A stretch of DNA of 64,000 nt, from NCBI GenBank assembly GCA_964569385.1, contig CAZMUM010000009.1:54300-118299 (forward strand), written 5' to 3'. Positions 55,069 to 63,949 of this stretch are shown here, one piece after another; position 1 is the first letter of the stretch; every line of letters begins with the position of its first letter. The notes under the pieces are model-generated. The model worked only from the letters and a program-made list of their open reading frames with translations. It made no database searches and had not been told where the DNA came from. This DNA comes from JAADHX01 sp964569385 (GTDB lineage: Bacteria > Actinomycetota > Acidimicrobiia > Acidimicrobiales > Poriferisodalaceae). The position numbers and the translations under genes were made by a program.

Positions 55069-56255
55069 TGGTCAAAGCCACCGGGGCTGCTGTCGTCGTG
55101 CTTGTATCACCGCTGATCGTGCTGTTCGGGCTGGTGACACTCGTGGCTGGCAGCGCATCGGGGACGGCCAGTGCTGGCCATGCGTTGTTCGATCCCTCCG
55201 AAGACGCGGTCAGCGACATTCCACCGCTCCTGCTGAACCTCTACGCAGCTCAAGCGGCGGCCTGCCCGGGTCTGCCTTGGCAAGTCATCGCCGGAATCGG
55301 CAAGGTCGAATCGAACCACGGCCGCTACGGCGGATCGTCGATCGGTACCGACGGCACCGTGGCTCCACCGATCATCGGCATCCCGCTGAACGGCACCAAC
55401 GGCACCGCATCGATCCGTGACACCGACAACGGTCGCTACGACGGCGACACCATTTGGGACCGCGCCGTCGGGCCGTTTCAATTCATCCCCTCATCATGGG
55501 CCATCTATGGCCAAGACGGAAACGGCGACGGCGTTCGCAACCCGAACAACGTTTACGACGCGGTCCCAGCCGCCGTAGCGCACCTGTGCCCCAACGGGAC
55601 AGTCACGGACATCGAGGCGGCGATCTTCGCCTACAACCGTTCCACCGCCTACGTACAACTCGTCCTCGAATGGGCAGCCCGCTACAGCGGGCCGCTCTCC
55701 TCGGTCGGCGCGGTCATCGCAGGCTACGCATACCCAACACCATCGGAATACGCGACCGTCGCCAGCGCCACGCGCAGCCACCACAACTACCCCGCCATCG
55801 ATCTGCCGCTACCAGTCGGAACGCCTGTATTCGCGATGGTCGATGGCACCATCTCAGCCGCCATCGGGAACGCCGGCGTCTACGAGCCTGGCGCAGCAGG
55901 CCGATGCGGCAACACCGTCATCGTGTCGGGAATCGACGGAGCCAGCTACACCTACTGCCACCTGTCAGCGATTGCGGTCGCCTCCGGCGAGACAGTCATC
56001 ACCGGCCAGGCCATCGGCATCAGCGGTGGACAACCCGGAACGCCGGGAGCCGGGAACACCACCGGCCCACACCTTCACCTCGGCATTCAGGCCTACGGCC
56101 AAACGGTCTGTCCTCAGCCAGTCCTTCTCGCCATCTTGCAAGGGACTCCAATCCCGCCCACCGCCGCGCCATCGAGCGGATGCGTCAGCCCGGGGACCGC
56201 AACGAACTGGACGACCTGGCTCGACCGAACGCTCGCCCGCACTACACCAACATGA
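55065..56255 (+). CDS. Lytic transglycosylase plus M23 (LytM) peptidase
   Basis: 396 residues. After an N-terminal membrane anchor (about 3-28), an SLT-type domain holds the catalytic Glu in GIGKVESNHG and the GPFQFIPSSWAIYG motif. A C-terminal M23-like domain has PAIDLPLPVGTPVFA and the HLHLG motif. The canonical first zinc ligand pattern HxxxD appears as NYPAID. Such enzymes open peptidoglycan for T4SS channel assembly. ATG 55065 is part of ATGATGG overlapping the upstream stop, so I reject the longer start at 54966. Confidence 0.87.
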   Translation: MMVKATGAAVVVLVSPLIVLFGLVTLVAGSASGTASAGHALFDPSEDAVSDIPPLLLNLYAAQAAACPGLPWQVIAGIGKVESNHGRYGGSSIGTDGTVAPPIIGIPLNGTNGTASIRDTDNGRYDGDTIWDRAVGPFQFIPSSWAIYGQDGNGDGVRNPNNVYDAVPAAVAHLCPNGTVTDIEAAIFAYNRSTAYVQLVLEWAARYSGPLSSVGAVIAGYAYPTPSEYATVASATRSHHNYPAIDLPLPVGTPVFAMVDGTISAAIGNAGVYEPGAAGRCGNTVIVSGIDGASYTYCHLSAIAVASGETVITGQAIGISGGQPGTPGAGNTTGPHLHLGIQAYGQTVCPQPVLLAILQGTPIPPTAAPSSGCVSPGTATNWTTWLDRTLARTTPT

Positions 56256-56269
56256 AAAGGAAGCCAGCA

Positions 56270-56482
56270 ATGAGAACCATCGGAAGTACTGAAGAGGCCG
56301 AGGGGCTATTCGACATCGTCATCTGCGCCGGCAAGCTCGGGCGTACCGAACGATTCGTCCGGCGCCTCGTTGAAGACAACCGAATCCCGTTCGTCAAGGT
56401 CGGCAAGTTTGTCATGTTCGACCCCCAAGAGATCGACGACTGGATCGATTCGAATCGAGTTCCGCAGAGGCATTTCGACTGA
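56270..56482 (+). CDS. xis: Excisionase-like HTH protein
   Basis: 70 residues with an excisionase/MerR-type winged helix: RTERFVRRLVEDNRIPFVKV followed by GKFVMFDPQEIDDWI. Preceded by AAAAGGAAG. It sits 14 bases after the hydrolase and 73 bases before the integrase gene, the usual place for a recombination directionality factor. Confidence 0.78.
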   Translation: MRTIGSTEEAEGLFDIVICAGKLGRTERFVRRLVEDNRIPFVKVGKFVMFDPQEIDDWIDSNRVPQRHFD

Positions 56483-56555
56483 ACCCCGCTCCAGTTCGTG
56501 TCACACGACCGCCTTACCGTCCGACGCAACTGATCTCAACCACAAGGAGGGCTCG

Positions 56556-57722
56556 ATGGCCAGTATCCGACCAAGAACCACCCCCGCCGGTCATCGGCGA
56601 TGGGAGGTCGTCTACCGCGGACCTGACAGGCGACAGCGCACGAAGACGTTCAAGCGCAAGACCGACGCCCAACGCTACGCCAACACCGTCGAGGCCGACC
56701 TCCTCCGCCACGACTGGGTCGACCCACAGCGCGGTCGCCAGCCGTTTCGCGAGTGGGCCGAGAAGTGGAGCGCGACGACTACACACCTGAAGCCAAAGAC
56801 TCGGGAGAGCTACGACTCGATCCTGCGGAACCACCTCGTCCCCGAGTTCGGCGAGCGGCCCATCGCTGGGATCGAGCACGCCGAGGTGTTGGCCTATCTG
56901 TCGGGGCTCACCAACAAAGGGAAAGGCGCAGGAACAGTCCGCAACATCCGCGACGTCATGCGGCTCGTCTTCAAGCTCGCGATTCGCAACGGCGTCGTGA
57001 AGACCAACCCGGTCGACGGCATCAAGGCGCCCCGGAAAGCGAAGAACGAGATGTTGTTCCTCAACGAGGACCAGGTTCTCGCCCTCTCCGAAGAAATCGC
57101 GGACCCGCCGCCACTCCAGCGAGGTGCGACCCACCGCGAAGGGGGCTACCCCGACTACGCCGTCCTAGTTCTCTTTGCTGCGTACACCGGGCTCCGAGCT
57201 GGCGAGATCGGAGCTCTGCGGGTCTCACGAATCAACCTCATGCGTCGGAGGGTGGAGGTCTCGGAGTCGGCTGACGAAGCCCATGGCGGCTTCAACATCG
57301 GCCCGACCAAGACCTATTCACGCCGATCCGTCGGCATACCCGTACCGATCGCGGAGCTCTTGACCCCCTACCTCGCGGGCAAGAAGCAGAACGACCTCGT
57401 GTTCGAGGGTCCCGACGGTGGACCGCTCCGTCACTCCAACTGGTACCCCCGCCACTTCAAACCGGCCGTCATTCGTGCCGGGCTCTCAAACGGAACCAGA
57501 TTCCATGATCTGAGGCACACCTACGCCGCTTTCCTCATCGCCGAGGGCGCCCACCCCCGAGCCATCATGGAACGCATGGGCCACTCCACGATCAACGTCA
57601 CCCTCGGCACCTACGGCCACCTCTTTCCGGCCATCGACGCGCAACTCGACGACGCGCTGGCGCAGCGATTCGATCGCGCCGCGCCGCAATCGCCCCGAGT
57701 CGTGCCGCTACACCGGCCATGA
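56556..57722 (+). CDS. int: Tyrosine integrase
   Basis: 388 residues: N-terminal arm-type DNA-binding segment, SAM-like core-binding domain (LKPKTRESYDSILRNHLVPE), and catalytic domain with Arg in GLRAGEIGAL, HDLRHTYA (His-x-x-Arg), MGHSTINVTLGTYGH (His and the nucleophile Tyr). It inserts and excises the element by site-specific recombination. AAGGAGG lies 5 bases before ATG 56556. The attachment site is not visible next to it; a tRNA-Met gene lies 6.2 kb downstream. Confidence 0.93.
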   Translation: MASIRPRTTPAGHRRWEVVYRGPDRRQRTKTFKRKTDAQRYANTVEADLLRHDWVDPQRGRQPFREWAEKWSATTTHLKPKTRESYDSILRNHLVPEFGERPIAGIEHAEVLAYLSGLTNKGKGAGTVRNIRDVMRLVFKLAIRNGVVKTNPVDGIKAPRKAKNEMLFLNEDQVLALSEEIADPPPLQRGATHREGGYPDYAVLVLFAAYTGLRAGEIGALRVSRINLMRRRVEVSESADEAHGGFNIGPTKTYSRRSVGIPVPIAELLTPYLAGKKQNDLVFEGPDGGPLRHSNWYPRHFKPAVIRAGLSNGTRFHDLRHTYAAFLIAEGAHPRAIMERMGHSTINVTLGTYGHLFPAIDAQLDDALAQRFDRAAPQSPRVVPLHRP

Positions 57723-57819
57723 GAACCATCCATGCAAGTCCGGGCCCGACGCCGCCCGCCAAGCAGTGAAATGGGCTCCCAACCCCGGGCAGGGCGGTCC
57801 GGCGCCTACGCTTGCCTCT

Positions 57820-58269
57820 GTGACCTCAGTCAAGCGCAAAGGTGCGCTCATCTCCGTCGGCTACGAACGCCGTGACCAAGAGGAGCTCATAGCACTCTTG
57901 AGTGACCACGATGTCCACGTCCTCGTCGACGTGAGGCTGAATGCGATCTCAAGGAAGAAGGGCTTCTCAAAGTCAGCGCTGGCGAAGGCTCTCGAGGCTG
58001 CTGGCATTGACTATCGCCACGAGCGAGAACTTGGAAACCCGAAGGACAACAGAGAGCCCTTCCGCCAAGGCCTCCGGTCCGCCCGCGTCCGGTACCTCCA
58101 GCACCTCGGCAATGGCGCCGGCCCCGTCTACGACGAAATCGTGAGCCTCGCCAAGACCTCCCGTGTCGCCCTGCTGTGCTTCGAACGCGACCACGCCACG
58201 TGCCACCGATCGTGCATCACGGACACCGCAACCGAGGCAGACCCCACAGTGGACCTCATCAAGCTCTGA
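57820..58269 (+). CDS. DUF488 protein
   Basis: About 149 residues of the DUF488 family: ISVGYERRDQEELIALLSDH, VLVDVRLNAISRKKGFSKSA, YRHERELGNP and a Cys-rich end LLCFERDHATCHRS. The conserved Cys/His set at the end may be catalytic or metal-binding, but the family's biochemical role is not established. GTG 57820 gives the best conserved N-terminus; ATG 57766 is possible. It is followed by a partner gene that seems to co-occur with DUF488. Confidence 0.8.
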   Translation: MTSVKRKGALISVGYERRDQEELIALLSDHDVHVLVDVRLNAISRKKGFSKSALAKALEAAGIDYRHERELGNPKDNREPFRQGLRSARVRYLQHLGNGAGPVYDEIVSLAKTSRVALLCFERDHATCHRSCITDTATEADPTVDLIKL

Positions 58270-58282
58270 AGGTGACGGCTTA

Positions 58283-59143
58283 GTGACCACCACCGAGAGC
58301 ACGCGAGCACGGATCATGCTCACGGTTAAAGCCTCCCCGGAGATTGGTCGCACTCACGGTGAGACGGTGTGTGTAGCCGGGATCCGACTCGACACGGATC
58401 GACCACAGTGGATCCGACTCTTCCCCGTCCAATGGGAGTGGTTCTGGGGCAAGTCGCATCCCAAGTACCAAGTCATCGACATCGATATTGAGCACCACAC
58501 CAAGGACCAGCGGCCTGAGTCCTACCGGCCCTCGCTCGACTCGGTCGCTGTCCATCGCGAGAAGTCCACGAAAGCCCAACGCGCCAATGCTCTCGCCGAC
58601 CTCGACTAGTACTCGATGTGCGACTTGGTCGCTGCGAAAGGGTGGACGCGGCCCTCCCTCGGCCTTGTCGTGCCTCGCGAGATCATCGGGTTTTCGACCT
58701 TCGACAACACCGGGGATTCTGCGCACACCACAAAGATGAACAAAGCAGCGCAGGCGAGCCTCCTTACCCAAGGAGCTCCCGCACTCGAGCTGTGCCCCTA
58801 CACATTCAAACTCCACTACCGATGCGCCGCCGATCAATGCAACACGCACACCCAGACGATCGTCGACTGGGAGATCTCCGAGGCATGGAGGAACTGGCGT
58901 CACACGTACCCCGAGGACCACCTCGCACGGATCGAGAAGAAGTGGCTCGAACTGGTCGCTCCCGAGCGCAGGCCAGCGCTGTACGTCGGCAATCAGCACC
59001 AGGCCCCGCAGGGGTTCCTCGTCCTCGGCATCACGCAGGACGTAGCGCCGCGCAACGCGACGCTGGTCCCTCACGAATCCTCGACGGACATGAATCCCGA
59101 AGCAACGAGTCCGCCCCCAGAGCCTAGGCTGTTTGACCTTTAG
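58283..59143 (+). pseudogene. DUF488-partner gene interrupted by an in-frame amber codon
   Basis: One frame runs from GTG 58283 to 59143 except for TAG at 58607-58609. Before it: TVKASPEIGRTHGETVCVAG, RLDTDRPQWIRLFPV, and RPESYRPSLDSV. After it: YSMCDLVAAKGWTRPSLGLV, a block that continues the same protein, then PYTFKLHYRC and a C-terminal helix. I recall intact relatives as single proteins next to DUF488 genes. A CAG-to-TAG change would explain it. It may be a dead gene or read through; re-initiation at ATG 58616 has no ribosome-binding site. Confidence 0.7.
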
Positions 59144-59640
59144 GGAGGCCGCGGCCATCGCAATCTCCGCTCACCCCAGCAGGCCAGACGCACGAAGCCT
59201 CCCTTCGGTCGGGATCAACCAGCGCGACCATCGAGTGCCCGGAACAGCGCAAAGGGCGCACGGCTTCGCATGATCTGTCGGTGATCCTGAGGGCCTCTAG
59301 CGGCCGTGACTACGAGCGGCGTCGGATTGGGGCCCAGGCGGCGGAGTGCCCCATCGAATGTCACGTTCCCGAGCAGGTCGTCCGGCCTGTGGCTGGGCCG
59401 ATATGGGTGTCCCTGATCACCACTTCGTGGACGGTCCAAGTCCGGCCGCAGCTGCACGCTTGCGGCACCGGTCGCTCCGTCGTCGCGCACGCGTATCCGA
59501 CCTTGCGTCGCCGTGCGGGTTGCAGTCGCCCTACCCGTCATGTGGTGTAGGCGATGATCTGATTCGAGCCCGGCTGGTTCGTCGGTGGGACTTGGGGGAA
59601 GTCGCTGTAGGTGCGCAGCCTCGACGTAGTCTGAAGTCCG
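59144..59640. other. Gap without a supported gene
   Basis: About 500 bases. Short minus-strand frames (for example one ending in LRTYSDFPQVPP and a separate Arg/Pro-rich one) look like shadows or debris. No terminator recognised with confidence. Confidence 0.35.
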
Positions 59641-60240
59641 ATGAGCCCGCCTCCACAGCACACCGACCACGACATCGCCGAGGCGCTACGACTCGACTTG
59701 TGGAACGAGCACCGGTTCCAGATCACCGCGACGATCGACTTCCGCATCGAACTGGACCAGCACGTAAACCCGGATGGGACAAAGGTGGGGGACGAGGCAT
59801 GCCTCACCAGCGCACTCATTCACACCCGGTCGCTGCTGGAGTTCTACAACCCTCGGATCAACAACCGTAGACCGGATTCCATCTGGTGGACGACGGCTCT
59901 TGGCTTCGTGCCGGCGGATGATGCCTGGAAGAAATCGATCAGTCGCGAGTGGTCGGAGGTGGACCCGTGGGCGAAACCGATCCACATCTTCCTCGCCCAC
60001 ATCAGCTGGACCCGACGCTCGCTGCATCTCCCGATTGACAACGAGGGTCAGCGGTTCCCGCTACTCGATCTGACGAGAGGCTCAATGGCCCTCCTCGATC
60101 GCTACGTCGACTACGCGCGGGCCAATTCGAAGCTCGGCAGTGAAGTCACCGACGCCCTGGATTCGGTGCACCAGCAGACTCGGGACGTTTGGGCGGAGCG
60201 ACGTCAGCGAGCAGCACAGGAGCATGGGATCCGGGTTTGA
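59641..60240 (+). CDS. Hypothetical protein
   Basis: 199 residues, soluble and helical, with WNEHRFQITATIDFRIELDQ near the N-terminus and an Arg-rich C-terminal helix. No family recognised. It may form an operon with the AbiTii-type gene 125 bases downstream, but a leaderless start there makes this uncertain. Confidence 0.5.
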   Translation: MSPPPQHTDHDIAEALRLDLWNEHRFQITATIDFRIELDQHVNPDGTKVGDEACLTSALIHTRSLLEFYNPRINNRRPDSIWWTTALGFVPADDAWKKSISREWSEVDPWAKPIHIFLAHISWTRRSLHLPIDNEGQRFPLLDLTRGSMALLDRYVDYARANSKLGSEVTDALDSVHQQTRDVWAERRQRAAQEHGIRV

Positions 60241-60365
60241 TGAGGTCCGGCCCGCGTAGGGCCGAGGTCGCCTGCCACATACTTACCCGCGTATTCCGCC
60301 CTCGCCCTGTTGAGCCGCGTCACCAACGCGCCTATCTGGGTGCATCGCCGGGCATTCTGTTGTGT

Positions 60366-61142
60366 ATGGCACGTCGGAGTCTCCTCGCCCAGATCGAGCG
60401 TGGCGCGCATGATGACAGCTCTGACCTCGTGTCACTTCTGCGGCGGTGCATCACGCTCGGTGGCATCACGGGCAGCGAGAGCCTTCGCGAGTGGGCGAGC
60501 CAGGAACTCACCGGCTACGGCGACGGCGACGAGCTTCCCGCCTACCGTAAGGCTGCTGCACCACTCGTGCTCGACGCGCACGTGCCCGGTGGACGCATCA
60601 CGGGTCAGCAGGTGCCCTACGCCCTTATCCCGGATTTCGCGCGTGACGATCTCGGTGACGACGTCGACTTCCGGCAGCCGATTTCCGAGGTCGCGGAGAT
60701 GCTGGCGTCGGCGCGACGGCATGGCGAGACGACGGTGAAGCTCGGCGTGCCACTCGGCAGTGGTGTCGTCGCTCTCATGAATGACGAGCTCCGGCGAGGC
60801 GCGCAGCGGCAGGTGATCGAGCGCATCTACTGGGACGTGAGCCTCGTGCCGCTAACGCGGATCCTCGACGCTGTCCGAACCAGGCTCGTAGCCCTCATCG
60901 CCGAGATGCGAGCGGGCACACCAGCGGGCAAGACGCTGCCGACACGCGAGGTTACCGAGCAGGCCGTCGGCATCGCCATCCACGGTAAGGGCCACCGCAT
61001 TGTCATCCAGCAGGACTCGGCGGGCGCCACCGCTGCTGTCGGTGACTCCGGAGACGAAAGCCGCGCACGCCGATTCGCCTTCTGGGTCGTCGTGATCGCC
61101 ACGGTCCTCGCGGCGGTCGCTGCCGTTCTCGTGCTGTTCTGA
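60366..61142 (+). CDS. AbiTii-domain protein with C-terminal membrane helix
   Basis: 258 residues. The N-terminal part (MARRSLLAQIERGAHDDSSD, LLRRC, LREWASQELTGYGDGDELPA, YRK) is the AbiTii domain found in abortive-infection and other defence proteins. The C-terminus ends in a single membrane helix (about 233-256) after a linker, so the protein is probably anchored with the AbiTii domain in the cytoplasm. AbiTii is often a sensor or partner domain; a membrane-directed effect is inferred. ATG 60366 is preferred over the in-frame GTGs upstream; no ribosome-binding site is visible. Confidence 0.77.
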   Translation: MARRSLLAQIERGAHDDSSDLVSLLRRCITLGGITGSESLREWASQELTGYGDGDELPAYRKAAAPLVLDAHVPGGRITGQQVPYALIPDFARDDLGDDVDFRQPISEVAEMLASARRHGETTVKLGVPLGSGVVALMNDELRRGAQRQVIERIYWDVSLVPLTRILDAVRTRLVALIAEMRAGTPAGKTLPTREVTEQAVGIAIHGKGHRIVIQQDSAGATAAVGDSGDESRARRFAFWVVVIATVLAAVAAVLVLF

Positions 61143-61469
61143 CGGTCGGACAATTCGGTAGACAAGCCGGAGTTCGGGAATAGCCGTCATTGCTCACGCG
61201 TCCGCCTGCGATCGCCTCACTGGGCAGCAAGTGAGTGAGCCGGCTCCCAACAGACGCGACCAACCATGCGTCTTGTGCTTGCCAGGCGGAAGCGTTGAAC
61301 GGTGTGCCTGGAACGCCGGACAAAGCGGCCGAGGCACCAAGAACGCCGGATCGGCGGGGCGCTCGGGCAAGCAATCCTGACGGCGTGGCCCCCGTGTATT
61401 CGCCGCCACTTCTGTTGGCGGCTATTGAAACTCCTTCCGCTGCTGCGACGGCTACGGCACCATAGTCCC
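61143..61469. other. Gap without a supported gene
   Basis: About 330 bases between the AbiTii gene and the frameshifted gene; only shadow frames are present. Confidence 0.35.
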
Positions 61470-62295
61470 GTGCCGACGATCCGCTTCAAGGACGTGATCG
61501 AGCAGTTCGACCACGTCGACGATCCCGATGTGCTTCACAAGGCGAAGACGAACAGGGCGCTCACCCACGCCCTCGACATGAGCCGTCCCCGGAACTGGCA
61601 TGGCACGGGCCTCACGCCGGACCAGATCCTCCCGATCGCCAGAGACTCCGCCATACCCGTCGCATGGGTCCCGCCGGGTCACGTTCTTCAAGCACTCGCC
61701 ACTGCCGCCCCGACCGACCGGGTCCAGGTTCTGCTCGTCCACGAGGCTGAGGTCCTCGAGGAATGCCGCGTCCTGTTGAACGAGTGCGACGACACCTGGG
61801 TCGCGAAGCAGCGCACGCTCATCAGTCGCGCGGTTCGCCGCCTACGAGGCCGGCTTCCATGAAGCCGCCATGGCTCTCGCCGTCGCAGTCGGCGAACCGC
61901 TCGCCCTCTGGGCTTCCGAGCCCCGCGTGCAGTCGTTCGACTCCGAAGCGGCGAAGTCGGCCTGGGAGACGAAGAAGAGGGCGGCGGGCAAGTACGGGGT
62001 CGCCCGGCTCGAGCTGGGGGCGGTGAACCCAGGCGACAAGCTCAACCGAATCGAGATCTTGCGCCATGCCCTCATCGGACCCATCGACAAGTTCTTCACT
62101 CCCTACCACGTCAAGCCGGGTGAGCAGATCCCCCCGACCCTCTCCCGCCACGCCACGGTGCACAAGCCGACGGTTGCTCATCTGTCGAGACAGAACGCCC
62201 TGCTGGCTCTCATGCTCGACGTATCGATCCTGCGACAGCAGCAAGAGTGGGCCGAGGAAGTGCGAATGGACGAGGCGTACTACGACGAGAGCTAG
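61470..62295 (+). pseudogene. Frameshifted gene of unknown family
   Basis: Frame 1 from GTG 61470 encodes RFKDVIEQFDHVDDPDVLHK and onward to TLISRA. The sense then moves one base at about 61827-61834 to RFAAYEAGFHEAAMALAVAV, continuing to 62295 (ASEPRVQSFDSEAAKSAWET, HLSRQNALLALMLDVSILRQ). The two halves make one 270-residue protein: helical, no family recognised. Either decayed, or a sequence error. Read as intact, it may be a two-domain accessory protein near the AbiTii gene. Confidence 0.6.
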
Positions 62296-62377
62296 CTGGC
62301 GCCAGTTCGCCTCTGTGAATGGAGCTGATGGTTCGGGGCACCTTGGGCGGGCAATTTGCCCTCCGAGGGTTCTCTCA

Positions 62378-62758
62378 CTACGTCCCGAAGGTGCGGATCA
62401 CTTCTCCCTCACAGAAATCCGGAGCCGGCCGCAGGCTGTGCGCCGCATATCCGATGACGGCCGGAGCTGTCGTGGGCTCGAGCACGGTGACCTCGATCTG
62501 CCACGCATCGCGAAGGCGGCCCGCACGCGCCTCAGCTTCGACGGTGTCCGCGAGCAGTTCAGCGGCGATGCGACGACGCTGAAGCTTGGTGACCGAGAGT
62601 TGCGCCTCGCGATCGATCTCGACATCTGCCATGCCCGAAATCCAGGTCTGCCAGAGACCGAGGTCCGTGCCGTCGCGATCCACGCGTACCGTCACCGCGT
62701 ACGCATCTCGATCGGGGAGATGCATACGCCCATCGGCGGTGATCGTGTAGGTGGTCAT
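62378..62758 (-). CDS. Hypothetical small protein
   Basis: 126 residues from ATG 62758, preceded by a strong GGAGGAGGG. N-terminus MTTYTITADGRMHLPDRDAY suggests beta-rich; central helix DREAQLSVTKLQRRRIAAEL. No family recognised. Same strand as the 62875 gene, so possibly co-transcribed. Confidence 0.6.
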   Translation of the reverse strand: MTTYTITADGRMHLPDRDAYAVTVRVDRDGTDLGLWQTWISGMADVEIDREAQLSVTKLQRRRIAAELLADTVEAEARAGRLRDAWQIEVTVLEPTTAPAVIGYAAHSLRPAPDFCEGEVIRTFGT

Positions 62759-62874
62759 CGTCGACCCTCCTCCTCCTCTTCGCTCGCACTGGCTCATCGG
62801 TGCCGACGGCCATTCTTGCAGAAAGGGGTTCGGAACGTCGCGCTGCGCCAGACCGCCGGTTGCGCGACCCGGCG

Positions 62875-63375
62875 CTATTCGTCGACTTGCTCGATGAGAG
62901 CCGCGGGAATAGGGGACACGGACTCGTCCCAATGTCGGGCCACGATCTCGGCGACATCCTCCGGCGACGGACACGTGCCTAGGTAGCCCGCGCTGGAACT
63001 CGGCGTCCACACGCGGGACTTGATCTCGCAAGCAGCAGCAACGAGTGCCTCGGCCTGTTCGTCCAGCACCCTTGCAGCGACTTGGCCACCACGCTTCTCG
63101 TGTTCCTTCAGGCGCTCGCGCGCCTCGTCGTCCTGCCGACAACCTCCGGGCTCGCGTACAGCCATCAGCACTCGTTCTGCGATCTTCCCGGCGCACGCGA
63201 CCGCGTACTCATCGCTTGGCGCGATGTCATCCTCGATGAAATCTATGCCGTGCCCGCTGCGCACGCAGAACGTCTTCACGTGGTAACCGCAGGACCATGC
63301 CACGGCTGCGTGTGCGACCTCGTGGCAACAGATGACCACAGGATCGTTGGTGCTGGGCGCGGTGGGATCCACCAT
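62875..63375 (-). CDS. Small HExxH zincin-like protein
   Basis: 166 residues with CHEVAHAAVAW near residue 18 (HExxH) and a following GYHVKTFCV, the pattern of M41/FtsH-like peptidase modules that lack the AAA part. A downstream acidic residue set could complete zinc binding. ATG 63375 has GAGGAG upstream. Function unknown; similar short zincins occur in phages and islands. Confidence 0.6.
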   Translation of the reverse strand: MVDPTAPSTNDPVVICCHEVAHAAVAWSCGYHVKTFCVRSGHGIDFIEDDIAPSDEYAVACAGKIAERVLMAVREPGGCRQDDEARERLKEHEKRGGQVAARVLDEQAEALVAAACEIKSRVWTPSSSAGYLGTCPSPEDVAEIVARHWDESVSPIPAALIEQVDE

Positions 63376-63607
63376 CGTGTTCGCTCCTCTCGACCCCAGC
63401 ATCGCGCGCCCAGCGGATGGCGACGATCGAGACTCGGCGGTGCCCCCGAACGCCGGGTAGGGGTGCCCCATACTGACGCCGAAGGACGATGGTCGGACCC
63501 GCGTAACCGGCAATGCGATCGGCGCGGCCTCCCTCAGGATTCACGACAGCCACTCGATATCGCCGACCCAGAATGCCGCTGGCCCTTGCTCATGCCGCAC
63601 AACACTT

Positions 63608-63808
63608 CTACCCAAGCGGGGCGCGCGATATTCGCGGCGACGCTGCAGCCTCGGCGCCGTCCTGGATCCGACATTTCTCGGCACCCCAACCGGGGCGAAC
63701 GTTGCCGGTGACGGTGCTAGGCGTGCGCACCGGGGCTTGCCAATGCCCGGCGTCATCCCTAAAGATCACCCGGTCACCAGGCGTGAGCTTGGCGATCGGC
63801 CGAACCAT
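63608..63808 (-). CDS. Hypothetical small protein (possible remnant)
   Basis: 66 residues from ATG 63808: MVRPIAKLTPGDRVIFRDDA, then GHWQAPVRTPSTVTG. The pattern PGDRVIF...VRTPS looks like a genuine small beta protein, but there is no recognised family or clear ribosome-binding site. It may be a truncated gene near the element end. Confidence 0.4.
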   Translation of the reverse strand: MVRPIAKLTPGDRVIFRDDAGHWQAPVRTPSTVTGNVRPGWGAEKCRIQDGAEAAASPRISRAPLG

Positions 63809-63911
63809 GATCTGGCGCCGCTCGCCGGCCAACGCAGCCGAGAGATCGTTTCTGGTGTGAGCTTTCTGTGAGCTGACCCGTATCGGAGCGCTCCCGCTCA
63901 GGAACGACAAA

Positions 63912-63940
63912 GGCCCGGAAACGCATTGTTTCCGGGCCTT
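63912..63940 (-). terminator. Intrinsic terminator after tRNA-Met
   Basis: GGCCCGGAAAC and GTTTCCGGGCC form an 11-bp perfect stem with a 5-base loop, followed on the minus strand by TTTGTC. It is the expected terminator of the tRNA gene upstream on that strand; flanking A and T also suit terminating + strand transcripts. Confidence 0.85.
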
Positions 63941-63949
63941 CTGAGTGGT

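Noticed and set aside
56270..57733. Repeat ATGAGAACCATC at 56270 and 57720 as attachment repeats
   Set aside because: Only 12 bases, one copy is the excisionase start codon region, and neither matches the tRNA end; likely chance.
58616..59143. Treating the second half of the DUF488 partner as a separate gene
   Set aside because: Same frame as the upstream half, no ribosome-binding site at ATG 58616, and the halves form one protein.
59538..59700. - strand frame ending LRTYSDFPQVPP near 59.6 kb
   Set aside because: Possibly the tail of a lost gene, but there is no start or domain and it overlaps the 59641 gene.
62929..62940. CGTCCCAAT inside the HExxH gene as a sixth promoter motif
   Set aside because: It lies in coding sequence, lacks the leading T and has no GGGTCACAGGT block 13 bases on.
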